Part shown: positions 48,601 to 57,804 of the stretch, piece by piece | Layout: each line of letters opens with the position of its first letter | How positions within the stretch are numbered: the stretch's first letter is position 1 | Source: Caballeronia mineralivorans PML1(12) | GTDB taxonomy: Bacteria; Pseudomonadota; Gammaproteobacteria; Burkholderiales; Burkholderiaceae | Length of the DNA: 64,000 bases | Assembly: GCF_001028175.1 (NCBI RefSeq) | Contig: NZ_AEJF01000006.1 | Span: 1-64,000 of the forward strand | Direction of reading: 5' to 3' | The notes under the pieces: model-generated | Databases searched by the model: none | What the model was told of the DNA's origin: nothing | What the model saw: only the letters and a program-made list of their open reading frames with translations | Program-made: the position numbers and the translations under genes

Positions 48601-48634
48601 AAGCCGTTCCGGCGTAGGTCGGAACGGCTTTTTT
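48601..48634. terminator. Terminator between kdgD and lutC
   Basis: A 10-bp stem AAGCCGTTCC/GGAACGGCTT is followed by six T (plus strand). Upstream A bases allow it to work for both converging genes. Just before it, two near-identical 18-bp copies of AAAGTCGCRCGCAGCTAA occur. Confidence 0.88.
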
Positions 48635-48671
48635 GCGCCTGACGATCTCGCCGCGCGCGCGGCGGCGGCAC

Positions 48672-49259
48672 TCAACTCGCGAGCAATACCACCGTCAGCG
48701 ATCGCACGCCCTGCGCGCCACGAATCAGTACGCCTTCGATATCCGCTGTCGCCGATGGCCCCGTCACCAGCACCGCATATCGCGCGGCGTTGAAGTCATC
48801 GCGCCGATACACATCCTGCAGCCCATCCACAATCTGCTCCGGATCGAGCAGCACGACGAGATGCTGCACCAGATAGCCGATCGAGTTGACGATGTATTCG
48901 TCCTCGCTGAACCACACCGAGCCGGTTTCCGCCACGCCAAAACGCGCACGGACCACACCTGCATCGACGTCCTGGAGCGACGCCGGCGACGTATCCGCGG
49001 TAAGCGCACGGTTCCCCTCGATACCCGGCACGGCCGAGGCGACTATCGCGTCAGCGCCGAAGCGTTCATGAAGCAGCGCACGCACCGACTCGAGCGATTC
49101 ACCTTCAACCACCGTTCCACCCATCGCCGCCAAGGCCGTGCGAAAGCGTTCCAGGCGATCACCGGGCGGAGTATCGAAGAGCGGCACGTCGGGACGCGTC
49201 CTTCCAGCCGGTTGCGCCGCGCGAATCTTCGCGAGAAAAGCGTCACGCGTTGTCGTCAT
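48672..49259 (-). CDS. lutC: Lactate utilisation protein LutC
   Basis: ATG 49259 overlaps the lutB stop (ATGA) and gives 195 residues. LUD domain with AETGSVWFSEDE and VLVTGPSATADIEG, the end that binds the ligand in relatives. LutC is a subunit of the LutABC L-lactate oxidase, which does not use quinone-linked Lld enzymes. It is the last gene of the operon. Confidence 0.92.
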   Translation of the reverse strand: MTTTRDAFLAKIRAAQPAGRTRPDVPLFDTPPGDRLERFRTALAAMGGTVVEGESLESVRALLHERFGADAIVASAVPGIEGNRALTADTSPASLQDVDAGVVRARFGVAETGSVWFSEDEYIVNSIGYLVQHLVVLLDPEQIVDGLQDVYRRDDFNAARYAVLVTGPSATADIEGVLIRGAQGVRSLTVVLLAS

Positions 49260-50665
49260 TTGTTGGCCGCCTTGCGATTTTTCTTGTACCACTCGTGGAA
49301 AGTCTCGGCAGGCGTTTCAGGCAGATCGCGCTGGCGGCCCCAGATGTTCAGCGGGTTGTAGAGCACGAAGTTCGGCAGTCGCTTGAGCGCGCCGCCCAGC
49401 GATGCAACCGTGCCACGATACAAGGTCGGACTTGCAAGCAGACGCCCCGCCATCTTCAACACTTCCTGCTTCACAAACGGCACTTCGTGATTCGCCGCGA
49501 TGACTTCGCGCCACTTGTAGATCTGCTCGTGAATGTTGACCTTTGTCGGACAAACGTTCGTGCAACTGCCGTTGAGCGTCGATGCAAACGGCAGACTGCT
49601 GAAGTGCTTCATATCGTAAGTAGGGTTGATGATTGCGCCGATCGGCCCCGAATACGTGAAGCCATACGACAAGCCGCCGCTTCGCCGATACACCGGGCAC
49701 GTATTCATGCACGCGCCGCAGCGAATGCATTTGAGCGAATACCAGAAATCCTCCATCGCGAGGCGTTCGGAACGGCCGTGATCGACGAGAATGTAATGCA
49801 TCTCTGAGCCCGCTCGAGGCGCGCGGAAATGCGATGTGTATTGCGTGATCGGCGAGCCGAGCGCGCTACGCGAGAGCATGCGGATGAACACGCCGAGATC
49901 GGAGATCTTCGGAATCAGCTTTTCAATCCCTATCGACGCGATGTGCAACGGCGGCACATTCGCCGACAGATCCGCGTTGCCCTCGTTGGTACACACCACG
50001 ACCGTGCCGGTCTGCGCCACCGCGAAATTGCAGCCGGTCATGCCGGCGGTTTTCTCGCGCACGAAATACGGCCGCGTATTCATGCGCTGGCTTTCGGCGA
50101 GATAGTGAATGTCGCTATTCTTCGGATCCGTGCCGATCGTACGGCCGAATAACTCGGCGACATCGGCGCGAAGTTTGTGCACGGCCGGCACGACCATGTG
50201 ACTCGGGTCCTGGTTATCCAGCTGCTGGATGCGCTCGCCCAGATCGGTTTCCATCACCGTAATGCCGCGCGGCTCGATGTACTCGCGCATCTTGCATTCA
50301 TCGGTGAGCATGGATTTGCTTTTGACGAGCGTGGTCAGGCCGCGCTCGGACATCAGCTTGTAGACGATCTCGTTGTGTTCCTCAGCCGTCGACGCGTAAT
50401 GCACCACCACGCCGTGCGACTCGGCTTGGGTGATGAACTGGTCGAGGTAATCGGCGAGATGCGAGAGCGTGTGCTCCTTGATACCCGATGCCAGCTCACG
50501 CAGCGTTTCCCATTCCGGCATGCCATGCGCTTGAGCGTCGCGCTTGCTGCGCAGATCCCACAAGCGTTTATCGTGGAAAGCGACGTGATCCGCCTTCGCG
50601 ATAAACGCGCCCGCCGCCTTCGCGTGATCGAGCCGTTTGCTTTTCCCCTTCACGACGTCGCTCAT
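49256..50665 (-). CDS. lutB: Iron-sulfur protein LutB
   Basis: ATG 50665 overlaps the lutA stop (ATGA); 469 residues. The N-terminal LUD domain (about 60-300) is followed by two 4Fe-4S sites: CIRCGACMNTCPVYRR (about 308-323) and CTNVCPTKV (about 360). It carries electrons from lactate oxidation in the LutABC complex. The frame is open to 50878, but that part lies in lutA and is not LutB-like. Confidence 0.94.
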   Translation of the reverse strand: MSDVVKGKSKRLDHAKAAGAFIAKADHVAFHDKRLWDLRSKRDAQAHGMPEWETLRELASGIKEHTLSHLADYLDQFITQAESHGVVVHYASTAEEHNEIVYKLMSERGLTTLVKSKSMLTDECKMREYIEPRGITVMETDLGERIQQLDNQDPSHMVVPAVHKLRADVAELFGRTIGTDPKNSDIHYLAESQRMNTRPYFVREKTAGMTGCNFAVAQTGTVVVCTNEGNADLSANVPPLHIASIGIEKLIPKISDLGVFIRMLSRSALGSPITQYTSHFRAPRAGSEMHYILVDHGRSERLAMEDFWYSLKCIRCGACMNTCPVYRRSGGLSYGFTYSGPIGAIINPTYDMKHFSSLPFASTLNGSCTNVCPTKVNIHEQIYKWREVIAANHEVPFVKQEVLKMAGRLLASPTLYRGTVASLGGALKRLPNFVLYNPLNIWGRQRDLPETPAETFHEWYKKNRKAANK

Positions 50666-51405
50666 GCGCGCGCTCCGTTCAAAACCTGAGCGATATGGAT
50701 GAAGCGTGCATCGAGTTTCAGGCGTTCGGCGCAGCCTTGCTGATGCATGAGGCACGACATATCGCCGGAGACGATGTATTGCGCGCCCGCGCCCAGATGA
50801 TCGCGGACTTTGTCCTGACCCATCCTCACCGACACGGCCTCTTCCGTCACCGAAAACGTGCCGCCGAAACCGCAGCATTCGTCGGGCCGCGTGGGCGTGA
50901 CGAATTCAATGCCCTTCACGCCTTCGAGCAACGTACGCGGTTTGGAAAACGGCGTTCCGCCAATCTCCGATGCCGACACCTCACGCAAGTGCCGGATCGC
51001 GCTGCAGCTATTGTGCAAACCCACACGATGCGGAAATTCGGCCCACGGGAATTCGCGCACTTTCAGTACATCGTGGAGAAATTCGACGAGTTCGTACGCG
51101 CTCGCCCTGACCTTGCGCACAGACGCCGTTTGCTCGATGGCGGTTAAATGCTCGCGCACATGATGGATGCAACTCGCCGATGGCCCGACCACATAGTCGT
51201 AATCGGCGAAGTTACGCGCGAACACACGCTCGGCGCCGGCCGCTTCCTTCTGCGCGCCGCTGTTTGCCATCGGTTGACCGCAGCAGGTCTGCTCCTGCGG
51301 GTAATCGACGTCCACGCCCAGGCGTTCGAGCAGTTCAAGTGTCGCGATGCCGACTTCGGGATAAAACGCATCGATAAAACAGGGAACGAACAGGGCGACT
51401 TTCAT
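50662..51405 (-). CDS. lutA: Lactate utilisation protein LutA (CCG domain)
   Basis: The protein is 247 residues with two CCG (heterodisulfide-reductase-type) cysteine motifs: TCCGQPMANSG (about 40) and ECCGFGGTFS (about 185). It should bind a non-cubane Fe-S cluster. It is the first gene of lutABC, and the operator palindrome lies 48-71 bases upstream of its start. Confidence 0.93.
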   Translation of the reverse strand: MKVALFVPCFIDAFYPEVGIATLELLERLGVDVDYPQEQTCCGQPMANSGAQKEAAGAERVFARNFADYDYVVGPSASCIHHVREHLTAIEQTASVRKVRASAYELVEFLHDVLKVREFPWAEFPHRVGLHNSCSAIRHLREVSASEIGGTPFSKPRTLLEGVKGIEFVTPTRPDECCGFGGTFSVTEEAVSVRMGQDKVRDHLGAGAQYIVSGDMSCLMHQQGCAERLKLDARFIHIAQVLNGARA

Positions 51406-51452
51406 CGGATAGAAGAATGTGGGGAGCCTGAAAAACGAAGGATTCTGCCACT

Positions 51453-51476
51453 CTTGGTCAGCTTGGTCTGACCAAG
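51453..51476. promoter_or_regulatory. Operator palindrome between lutA and its regulator gene
   Basis: A perfect 15-bp palindrome CTTGGTC-T-GACCAAG (51462-51476) is preceded by a further half-site CTTGGTCA (51453-51460). It matches the TGGTNNNACCA type bound by LldR/PdhR-like FadR regulators. It lies in the divergent lutA/regulator gap. Confidence 0.8.
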
Positions 51477-51539
51477 ACTTTAAAGTTTGTGATCTTTCAT
51501 GTCAAACTAGAAGAAACCTCCGGCCGTTCTTACCCACCT

Positions 51540-52319
51540 ATGCCCTTTCAGCCCGTTCATTCCTACACTCGCGTACGCATCGCCGATGTCGTGTCCGACC
51601 AGATCCGGGCGCTGATCACGAGCGGCGCGTTGCTGCCCGGGCAGCGCCTGCCCGCCGAGCGCGACCTCGCCGAACAGCTCAACGTGTCGCGGCCGTCACT
51701 TCGTGAAGCGTTGATCCGGCTGGAATCGGATGGATTTATCCGGGCGGCGGCGCGCGGCGGTTTCGAAGTGTCCGATGTGACCGCGCCGCTCGTGTCCGCG
51801 CCGCTCGCCGCGTTGCTAAGCCAGCATCCGACCGCCAGCGCCGATGTGCTCGAACTGCGCCACGGGCTGGAATCGCTGGCAACGGCCTATGCCGCCGAAC
51901 GCGCTACCGACGCTGACCTGACGCGTATCGCTGAAGCATTTCAGACGCTGAAAACTGCGGCCGTCGAGCCAAAACGCACGCGCATTGCGGAGCGCGATGC
52001 GGCGTTTCATCTTGCTATCGCCGATGCCACGCATAATCTTGCGCTCGCCCACGTGATGCACGGTCTGCACGAACTCGTGCGTGAATCCATGCTGACCTCG
52101 CATCGGCTGGTCGATTACGACGACGACGTGGAGGCGAATCTGCTGGCACAACACCAAGCCATCTTCGATGCCATCATCGCCCGCGATCCGCAACGTGCGC
52201 GTGAGGCCGCAGGCGCTCATCTAGACTATGTGCGCACGCTGTATCGCGAGCGGTGGCCGTTGCCGGAAGCCGGCCACCGCCATGCCACGAAAAACCAAAA
52301 CCCGGAGACCACACAGTGA
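51540..52319 (+). CDS. FadR-subfamily GntR regulator of lactate utilisation (LldR/LutR-like)
   Basis: ATG 51540 gives 259 residues; GTG 51489 would add 17. The DNA-binding domain has QRLPAERDLAEQLNVSRPSLREALIRL (about 36-62). The FCD domain has LRHGLESLATAYAAERA and HLAIADATHN. It is divergent from lutABC with the palindrome between, so it probably represses lutABC and itself until lactate binds. Confidence 0.9.
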   Translation: MPFQPVHSYTRVRIADVVSDQIRALITSGALLPGQRLPAERDLAEQLNVSRPSLREALIRLESDGFIRAAARGGFEVSDVTAPLVSAPLAALLSQHPTASADVLELRHGLESLATAYAAERATDADLTRIAEAFQTLKTAAVEPKRTRIAERDAAFHLAIADATHNLALAHVMHGLHELVRESMLTSHRLVDYDDDVEANLLAQHQAIFDAIIARDPQRAREAAGAHLDYVRTLYRERWPLPEAGHRHATKNQNPETTQ

Positions 52320-53374
52320 ACATTTCCAGTGCCCATTGGGGCGATCTTGCGGACGGCACGCCTGTTGAACTCCATACGCTAAGCCATGACAACGGCTTGC
52401 GGGTATCGGTGACGAATCTGGGCGCGGCGCTCGTCTCGTGGTTCGCGCCGGATCGCGATGGCCGCCTCGCCGATATCCTCCTCGGCCACGACACGGCCGC
52501 GGCCTACGCCACGGGGCCCGCCTACATGGGCGCGATCGTCGGGCGCTGGGCGAACCGCATCGCAGGCGCGCGCTTTTCACTCGATGGCGTGGAGTACCCG
52601 CTCGAAGCCAATCAGCCGCCGAACTCGCTGCACGGTGGTTCGCATGGCTTCAGTTTCAAGCTCTGGCAAGCGCGGCACACGGAAGACGCGCTCGTGCTCA
52701 GGCTCGAATCGCCCGCCGGCGATAGCGGTTTCCCCGGCGCGCTCACCGTGCAGGTCACCTACACGTTCAGCGCCGCGGGCGAATTGACGATTGCGTACGA
52801 CGCCTTCACCGACGCGCCGACGCCGCTCAATCTCACGAATCACGCGTATTTCAACTTGTCGGGCGTGCCATCGAGCATCGGCGATCACGAGATCGAAATC
52901 GCGGCGGACCAGTTTTTTGCCATCGATAAAAACACGATCCCGACCACGCTCGAAGACGTCGCCAGTACCCCGTTCGATTTCCGCAAGCCAGCGGCTATCG
53001 GACCGCGTATCGAGACTCGCGGCAACGAGCAGGTCACGCTGGCGAATGGTGGCATCGATCATTGTTATGTGTTGCGCACGGTGGGTCCGGTCACCGAACT
53101 GCCTGAAATACGGCGCGCGGCGAGCGTTTATCACCCGCCTAGCGGCCGCGAACTGAGCGTCGCCACGACTGAACGAGGGCTCGTGTTCTATACCAGCAAC
53201 CACCTGGAAGGCGAGCCGGGCAAGCAAGGCGTGACCTACGCGAAACACGGCGCGCTGTGTCTTGAAGCAGGCGGGTTCCCGAACCAGATCAACATGGATA
53301 GCGCCGAAGCGGTCGTCTTGCGGCCGAACGAGCGCTACCGGCAAGTCACGCAGTACACCATGAGCGTGCGATAG
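52316..53374 (+). CDS. galM: Aldose 1-epimerase (galactose mutarotase)
   Basis: The GTG start at 52316 overlaps the regulator stop (GTGA) and has GGAG upstream; 352 residues. It shows the GalM segments GAIVGRWANRIAGARF, NSLHGGSHGF (catalytic His), NLTNHAYFNLSG and EAGGFPNQIN (catalytic Glu). It interconverts alpha and beta aldoses. Linkage with a lactate regulator is unusual but the overlap implies co-transcription. Confidence 0.92.
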   Translation: MNISSAHWGDLADGTPVELHTLSHDNGLRVSVTNLGAALVSWFAPDRDGRLADILLGHDTAAAYATGPAYMGAIVGRWANRIAGARFSLDGVEYPLEANQPPNSLHGGSHGFSFKLWQARHTEDALVLRLESPAGDSGFPGALTVQVTYTFSAAGELTIAYDAFTDAPTPLNLTNHAYFNLSGVPSSIGDHEIEIAADQFFAIDKNTIPTTLEDVASTPFDFRKPAAIGPRIETRGNEQVTLANGGIDHCYVLRTVGPVTELPEIRRAASVYHPPSGRELSVATTERGLVFYTSNHLEGEPGKQGVTYAKHGALCLEAGGFPNQINMDSAEAVVLRPNERYRQVTQYTMSVR

Positions 53375-53473
53375 GAGTGCGCCTACATTCGAATAGGACG
53401 GGCGCGGCTATCGGCGCATTGGGCTCTCATCGATACTGGATTCATCGAATCAGATATCGAATGGAGACGACAA

Positions 53474-53548
53474 ATGCCCTATCTACTTGGTTGGCTGCTC
53501 GGTGTGCCCGTGATCGTGCTGGTGATTCTGTACCTGATCTTTCATTGA
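53474..53548 (+). CDS. 24-residue single-span membrane peptide
   Basis: ATG 53474 is preceded by GGAG seven bases upstream. The peptide begins MPYLLGWLLGVPVIV and ends YLIFH, nearly all of it hydrophobic. It is too short for automatic callers. The good ribosome site, hydrophobicity and position between two separate genes make it a likely real gene; function unknown. Confidence 0.65.
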   Translation: MPYLLGWLLGVPVIVLVILYLIFH

Positions 53549-53601
53549 TCGTTCACCGGACCGGGACGCTTTCGCAGCGCGGTTTCACGTGAATTGAACG
53601 A

Positions 53602-53630
53602 AGGCGTCGTTACAATACGACGCCTTTTTT
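53602..53630 (+). terminator. Terminator before creA
   Basis: A perfect 9-bp stem AGGCGTCGT/ACGACGCCT with a 6-base loop is followed by six T. It ends the galM/small-peptide transcript. Confidence 0.9.
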
Positions 53631-53656
53631 AATTCCTCACACCCCAAAGGATTCCG

Positions 53657-54133
53657 ATGAAACGCGCCCTCTTCATCTTCGCGTCGCTCTCGACGCTGCT
53701 GCTTGCGGTTTCCGGTCTCCACGCCGAGGAAATCGCGAGCGTCAACACGAATTTCCGCTTTACTGGCTCGGATCGTGTATCGGTCGAGGCGTACGACGAT
53801 CCGGGGGTCACGGGCATCACGTGTTATGTCTCGCGTGCGCGCACGGGCGGTGTTAAAGGCACGCTCGGGATTGCCGAAGATCCGACCGAGGCATCGATCG
53901 CTTGCCGCCAGGTCGCGCCTATCAAGATCGACGCGCCGCTCAAGCAGAAATCCGATGTGTTCTCGGAACGGATGTCGTTTATCTTCAAGACCTTGCACGT
54001 GGTGCGTATCGTCGATGCCAAGCGTAATACACTGGTTTATCTGACGTATAGCGACAGGATCACCACCGGCAGCGCGAAGAATAGTGTGACGGCCGTGCCG
54101 ATGCCCTCGGGTACGACGATTCCGGTGAAGTAG
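53657..54133 (+). CDS. creA: CreA family protein
   Basis: The protein is 158 residues with a signal peptide ending near residue 23 (GLHAEE). The CreA segments VSVEAYDDPGVTGITCYVSRARTGG and FKTLHVVRIVDAKRNTLVYLTYSD are clear. CreA is a periplasmic protein of unknown function. In E. coli it is next to creBCD; here no such genes are near. Confidence 0.92.
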   Translation: MKRALFIFASLSTLLLAVSGLHAEEIASVNTNFRFTGSDRVSVEAYDDPGVTGITCYVSRARTGGVKGTLGIAEDPTEASIACRQVAPIKIDAPLKQKSDVFSERMSFIFKTLHVVRIVDAKRNTLVYLTYSDRITTGSAKNSVTAVPMPSGTTIPVK

Positions 54134-54261
54134 AAACTTGGCCTAAAGTTTCCTTTCCCCACGCCGATATATAGACGAACGGCCGTCGCCTTCGGGGCGA
54201 TGCCGACTGTCTTCCCGCGCCAGCTCAAACCGACACGCGGGATCGGGAACCGGGAAACATC

Positions 54262-55026
54262 ATGGGTCAGATCACCCTTTCATTCAAAGACGAAACGATA
54301 GCGGCGCTGCGCCGCGACTTCGATACGTTCCTTCGTCTATCGCTCAAGTTCGATCCGCAATTCGTCACGCCCTCGTTCGAGGATTTCCTGCGCGCAAAAC
54401 TTCTCGACAACCCCACGCCGCTCACCGAACAAGCCGTCCAGCGAATGCTGCAAAACGGTCAGTACGCGTGGGCAAAACGTGCGCTCGACAAGGAGTTTCC
54501 GGACGTCATCGAAATGATGATGCGTCAGGCCGCGGAACATGGTTTCGGCTTTGCAGTGCGCTCGGACTGGAAACCGGACGATCTCGTGAAGGCATCGCGC
54601 GCGTGGGCAGCCGTCATCGTGACCGAAGCCAACGGCGATCCGGCGCAGATCGATACGCTCGCGTCCCAGATCAAGGCGGCAGCGTCAGACATCCAGGAAC
54701 TCGAGATGAAAATGCAGACGCCCGCATGGCGTCTCGCCGATTCACTGCGTCAACGCGTGTACGAAACGAAGATTGCGACCGAACACAGCGTGGGGTCGAC
54801 CTCGCGCGAGAAGCTCGGTGAACTGCGCTGCCTGTTGCGCCTCGGCATGTTTCATGGCTCGATTGCGAAGCAGGAAGCGCAGCAAGTGCTCGAGCAATTG
54901 CGCATGCTCAAGCCGGAGATATTTATTGAAGAGCCCTATGACGGTTTTACCCGCTTCGGCAACTGGCTGCGCGCCATCTTTACGCCAGAGCGCAAAATGC
55001 CGAAGCCGTCGCGTGCGGAGCGTTGA
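54262..55026 (+). CDS. Uncharacterised 254-residue protein
   Basis: No family is recognised. The product is soluble, mostly helical in appearance and slightly basic. Notable stretches are DFLRAKLLDN, LEMKMQTPAWRLADSLRQRVYETKI and a C-terminal LRAIFTPER. It has no signal or membrane segment. It starts 36 bases after a GC-rich leader with a GGGAA ribosome site and converges with the helicase gene. Confidence 0.8.
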   Translation: MGQITLSFKDETIAALRRDFDTFLRLSLKFDPQFVTPSFEDFLRAKLLDNPTPLTEQAVQRMLQNGQYAWAKRALDKEFPDVIEMMMRQAAEHGFGFAVRSDWKPDDLVKASRAWAAVIVTEANGDPAQIDTLASQIKAAASDIQELEMKMQTPAWRLADSLRQRVYETKIATEHSVGSTSREKLGELRCLLRLGMFHGSIAKQEAQQVLEQLRMLKPEIFIEEPYDGFTRFGNWLRAIFTPERKMPKPSRAER

Positions 55027-55058
55027 GCGCATCGTCACCGAGCAACCCTAAGCGCGCT

Positions 55059-57197
55059 TTACTCCCACATCTTCTTGAGCCGCGCGGCGATATCGACTTT
55101 CGCCTTTGCCGCCGCGGCCAGCCCTGCTGCCGTCGGCGCGCTGGGCTCAGGCACCGGCGGCCACGCGCACGCTTCGAACTGCGGCATCAGATGCGCCGGA
55201 ATGAAACGCGTGCGCGCCGCCCAGACATGCCGGTCGCCCATGTGCGTCTGGTTGTGCACGTAGAAACGCTGCGGCGTGACAAGGTGCAAATCCTCTTTTG
55301 CACGCGTCATGGCGACATACAAGAGCCGCCGTTCTTCATCGATTTCCTCGTCGCTGCCCGTGCCCATATCCGATGGAATGCAGCCATCCACCCCATTCAG
55401 CACGAACACGTTCTTCCACTCCTGACCCTTGGCTGAATGGATGGTGGAGAGAATCAGATAATCCTCATCGATCAACGGCACACCCGATTCGTCGCTGGTG
55501 GCATCGGGCGGATCGAGTGTCAGTTCAGTGAGAAAACGCTCGCGCGTGGGATACGTGGACGCAATGCTTTCCATCTGCAGCACGTCGCCATGTCGGATCG
55601 ACGCGTCTTCGTGATTACGCTCCAGATGTGGTTCGTACCAGCGCCGGATCATCTCGAATTCAGCGGGCCAGCCGCTTTCGCGCGAGCACACTTTTGACAT
55701 CATCGCGACGAGCGCCGGCCAGTCTTCGCTCGCGCGCAACGGCGCGGCGAAGGCGGCTAACGCGGCGGGCGTATCGCTGCGCTGCGCCACCTGATCGAGC
55801 ACACGCCCGGCTATAGCCGGCCCCACCCCCGGCAGCAACTGCATGACGCGAAACCCGGCCACCCGGTCGCGCGGATTCTCGCCCCAACGCAATACCGCCA
55901 GCACGTCCTTCACGTGAACGGAATCGAGAAATTTCAGCCCGCCGAACTTCACGAACGGGATGTTGCGCCGAGTGAGTTCGATTTCCAGCGCGGCGCTATG
56001 ATGCGCGGCGCGAAACAGCACGGCTTGCTGCTTGAGCGTCATGCCGCCTTCGCGCGCCTCCAGCACCTGCTCGACGATGTAGCGCGCCTGATCGGCTTCG
56101 TCGGCGACCGAGACAATGCGCGGCCGTTGCGCCGATGCCTTGTCGGTCCACAAGTTCTTCGTATAGCGCTCGGCCGCCAAGCCGATCACCGCATTCGATG
56201 CCGCGAGAATCGGCTGCGTCGAGCGATAATTGCGCTCGAGCGTCACGCATTTCGCGGGCGGATTGAAGTGGTTCGGGAAGTCGAGGATATTGCGCACCGT
56301 CGCGCCGCGAAACGAATAGATGGACTGGGCGTCGTCGCCGACTACCGTCAGGCCCCGGCCGTCAGGTTTCATCGAAAGCAGGATGGACGCTTGCAACTTG
56401 TTCGTGTCCTGGTATTCATCGACGAGCACGTGGTCGAAACGGCTCGATAAATCCGCGGCGATCGACGGCTCGGCAGCGAGATGCGACCAGTAGAGCAGCA
56501 AGTCGTCGTAGTCGAGCACGCTTTGTTGCTGCTTTGCGTGAACGTACGCGGCGAACAGCCGGCGCAGCTCGCCCTCCCATTCGCGGCACCACGGAAACGC
56601 CTGGTCGAGCACGGTGGCTAACGACACGCCGGTGTTGACCACGCGCGAGTAGATGGCGAAGCACGTGGACTTGGCCGGAAAGCGCTTCTCTTTCGCCGAT
56701 AACCCAAGCTCGTGCCGCACGAGATTCATGAGATCGGCCGAATCCTCGCGGTCGTTGATGGTGAACGATGGCGATAAACCCACGAGATCCGCATAGTCGC
56801 GCAGCAAGCGCGCGCCCACGCTGTGGAACGTACCCGACCACGTCAGGCCCTGCGCGATCACGCTGCGATTGCCGAGCGCGTTCACGGCGATGCGTGTCAC
56901 GCGGCGTGTCATCTCGCTGGCCGCGCGCCGCGAAAACGTCAGCAAGAGGATCCGATGCGGATCCGCGCCCTTCACCAGCAAATGTGCGACGCGGTGCGCA
57001 AGCGTATTGGTCTTGCCCGACCCCGCCCCCGCGATCACGAGCAGTGCGCCGGCGGGGTCGCCAACATGCGATGCGTGCGTGCCGTACTCGACCGCTTCGC
57101 GCTGCGCGTCATTCAGTTTGGTCAGGTACGACGCGATTTCCTCACGCTCGGGCAGGGGTGCGAGATCGTCGTCGGTGGCGGAGTTAAGCGTAAGCAC
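55059..57197 (-). CDS. UvrD/Rep-family ATP-dependent DNA helicase
   Basis: The protein is 712 residues of superfamily 1A. Motifs are: Q motif LNDAQREAVEYG, Walker A AGAGSGKT (about 55-62), LLLTFSRRAASEM (Ia), DHVLVDEYQDTN (II), DDAQSIYSFRGA (III), TLERNYRS (IV), STIHSAKGQEW (V) and LYVAMTRAKEDLHL (VI). It is related to UvrD, Rep and PcrA, with 3'-5' polarity expected. The C-terminal 60 residues are Ala/Lys-rich and are variable in the family. Confidence 0.93.
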   Translation of the reverse strand: MLTLNSATDDDLAPLPEREEIASYLTKLNDAQREAVEYGTHASHVGDPAGALLVIAGAGSGKTNTLAHRVAHLLVKGADPHRILLLTFSRRAASEMTRRVTRIAVNALGNRSVIAQGLTWSGTFHSVGARLLRDYADLVGLSPSFTINDREDSADLMNLVRHELGLSAKEKRFPAKSTCFAIYSRVVNTGVSLATVLDQAFPWCREWEGELRRLFAAYVHAKQQQSVLDYDDLLLYWSHLAAEPSIAADLSSRFDHVLVDEYQDTNKLQASILLSMKPDGRGLTVVGDDAQSIYSFRGATVRNILDFPNHFNPPAKCVTLERNYRSTQPILAASNAVIGLAAERYTKNLWTDKASAQRPRIVSVADEADQARYIVEQVLEAREGGMTLKQQAVLFRAAHHSAALEIELTRRNIPFVKFGGLKFLDSVHVKDVLAVLRWGENPRDRVAGFRVMQLLPGVGPAIAGRVLDQVAQRSDTPAALAAFAAPLRASEDWPALVAMMSKVCSRESGWPAEFEMIRRWYEPHLERNHEDASIRHGDVLQMESIASTYPTRERFLTELTLDPPDATSDESGVPLIDEDYLILSTIHSAKGQEWKNVFVLNGVDGCIPSDMGTGSDEEIDEERRLLYVAMTRAKEDLHLVTPQRFYVHNQTHMGDRHVWAARTRFIPAHLMPQFEACAWPPVPEPSAPTAAGLAAAAKAKVDIAARLKKMWE

Positions 57198-57293
57198 GTC
57201 GCATGGGCTTTAAAAACGGGTGACGCACACTGTATATCCATACAACTCCCGCAAGCAAGCGCTTGATGCAGCAAGCTTTTGGCCCTATAAACG

Positions 57294-57329
57294 CGAAGGC
57301 CCGGCGCGCTCGCGCGCGCCGGGCCTTCG
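57294..57329. terminator. Strong hairpin between helicase and secreted-protein genes
   Basis: A 15-bp perfect stem (57294-57308 and 57315-57329) with a 6-base loop lies 62 bases downstream of the Ala/Lys-rich gene on the minus strand. No long T-run follows. Confidence 0.65.
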
Positions 57330-57390
57330 TCATTTCACCGCAGCGGAGTCAACCGCCAATCAGTCTGCTTTCTTCGCGTTTTTCAGGTGC

Positions 57391-57804
57391 TTAGTGCTGC
57401 AGGCCCGTGTCCTTCGGCGTATTCGGCTCGGCGGCCTTCAGGTCGTCGTTGGCGGTCTGGTTGTCAGCCTTCTTGTTGATCTTGGCGTTGCGCACTTGCT
57501 CCTTGTATTGCGCCTTCGCTTCCTTGGTCGTCGCCTTCAACTCCTGCTTCGAGGCCTTCTTCGACGCCTTGTATTCAGCGCTCGCCTGCGCGTTGGCATT
57601 GCGCTTCTGAACCAGCGGATCGGTCGGCGCCGGTGCGACAAGATTCTGCGGCGCCGGCGCAGCTTGCGCTGCCGGTGCGGCTTGTGCGGAAATCTGGCCG
57701 GTGGGATCGGCGGCGGCGGGTTGTGCGGTCTGCGCAAACGCGGACGCGGACAAACCCATGGCGACAAAAGCAGTACTCAACAGCATTTTCTTGGCTTGCG
57801 ACAT
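57391..57804 (-). CDS. Secreted Ala/Lys-rich protein of unknown function
   Basis: ATG 57804 with GAGGAA upstream gives 137 residues; ATG 57810 is an alternative. A signal peptide runs to about residue 25 (ASAFAQ). The mature part is Ala/Gln/Pro-rich, then a basic helix-forming region (KASKKASKQELKATTKEAKAQYKEQ). No conserved enzymatic motif. Possibly a periplasmic structural or nucleic-acid-associated protein; this is not established. Confidence 0.72.
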   Translation of the reverse strand: MSQAKKMLLSTAFVAMGLSASAFAQTAQPAAADPTGQISAQAAPAAQAAPAPQNLVAPAPTDPLVQKRNANAQASAEYKASKKASKQELKATTKEAKAQYKEQVRNAKINKKADNQTANDDLKAAEPNTPKDTGLQH

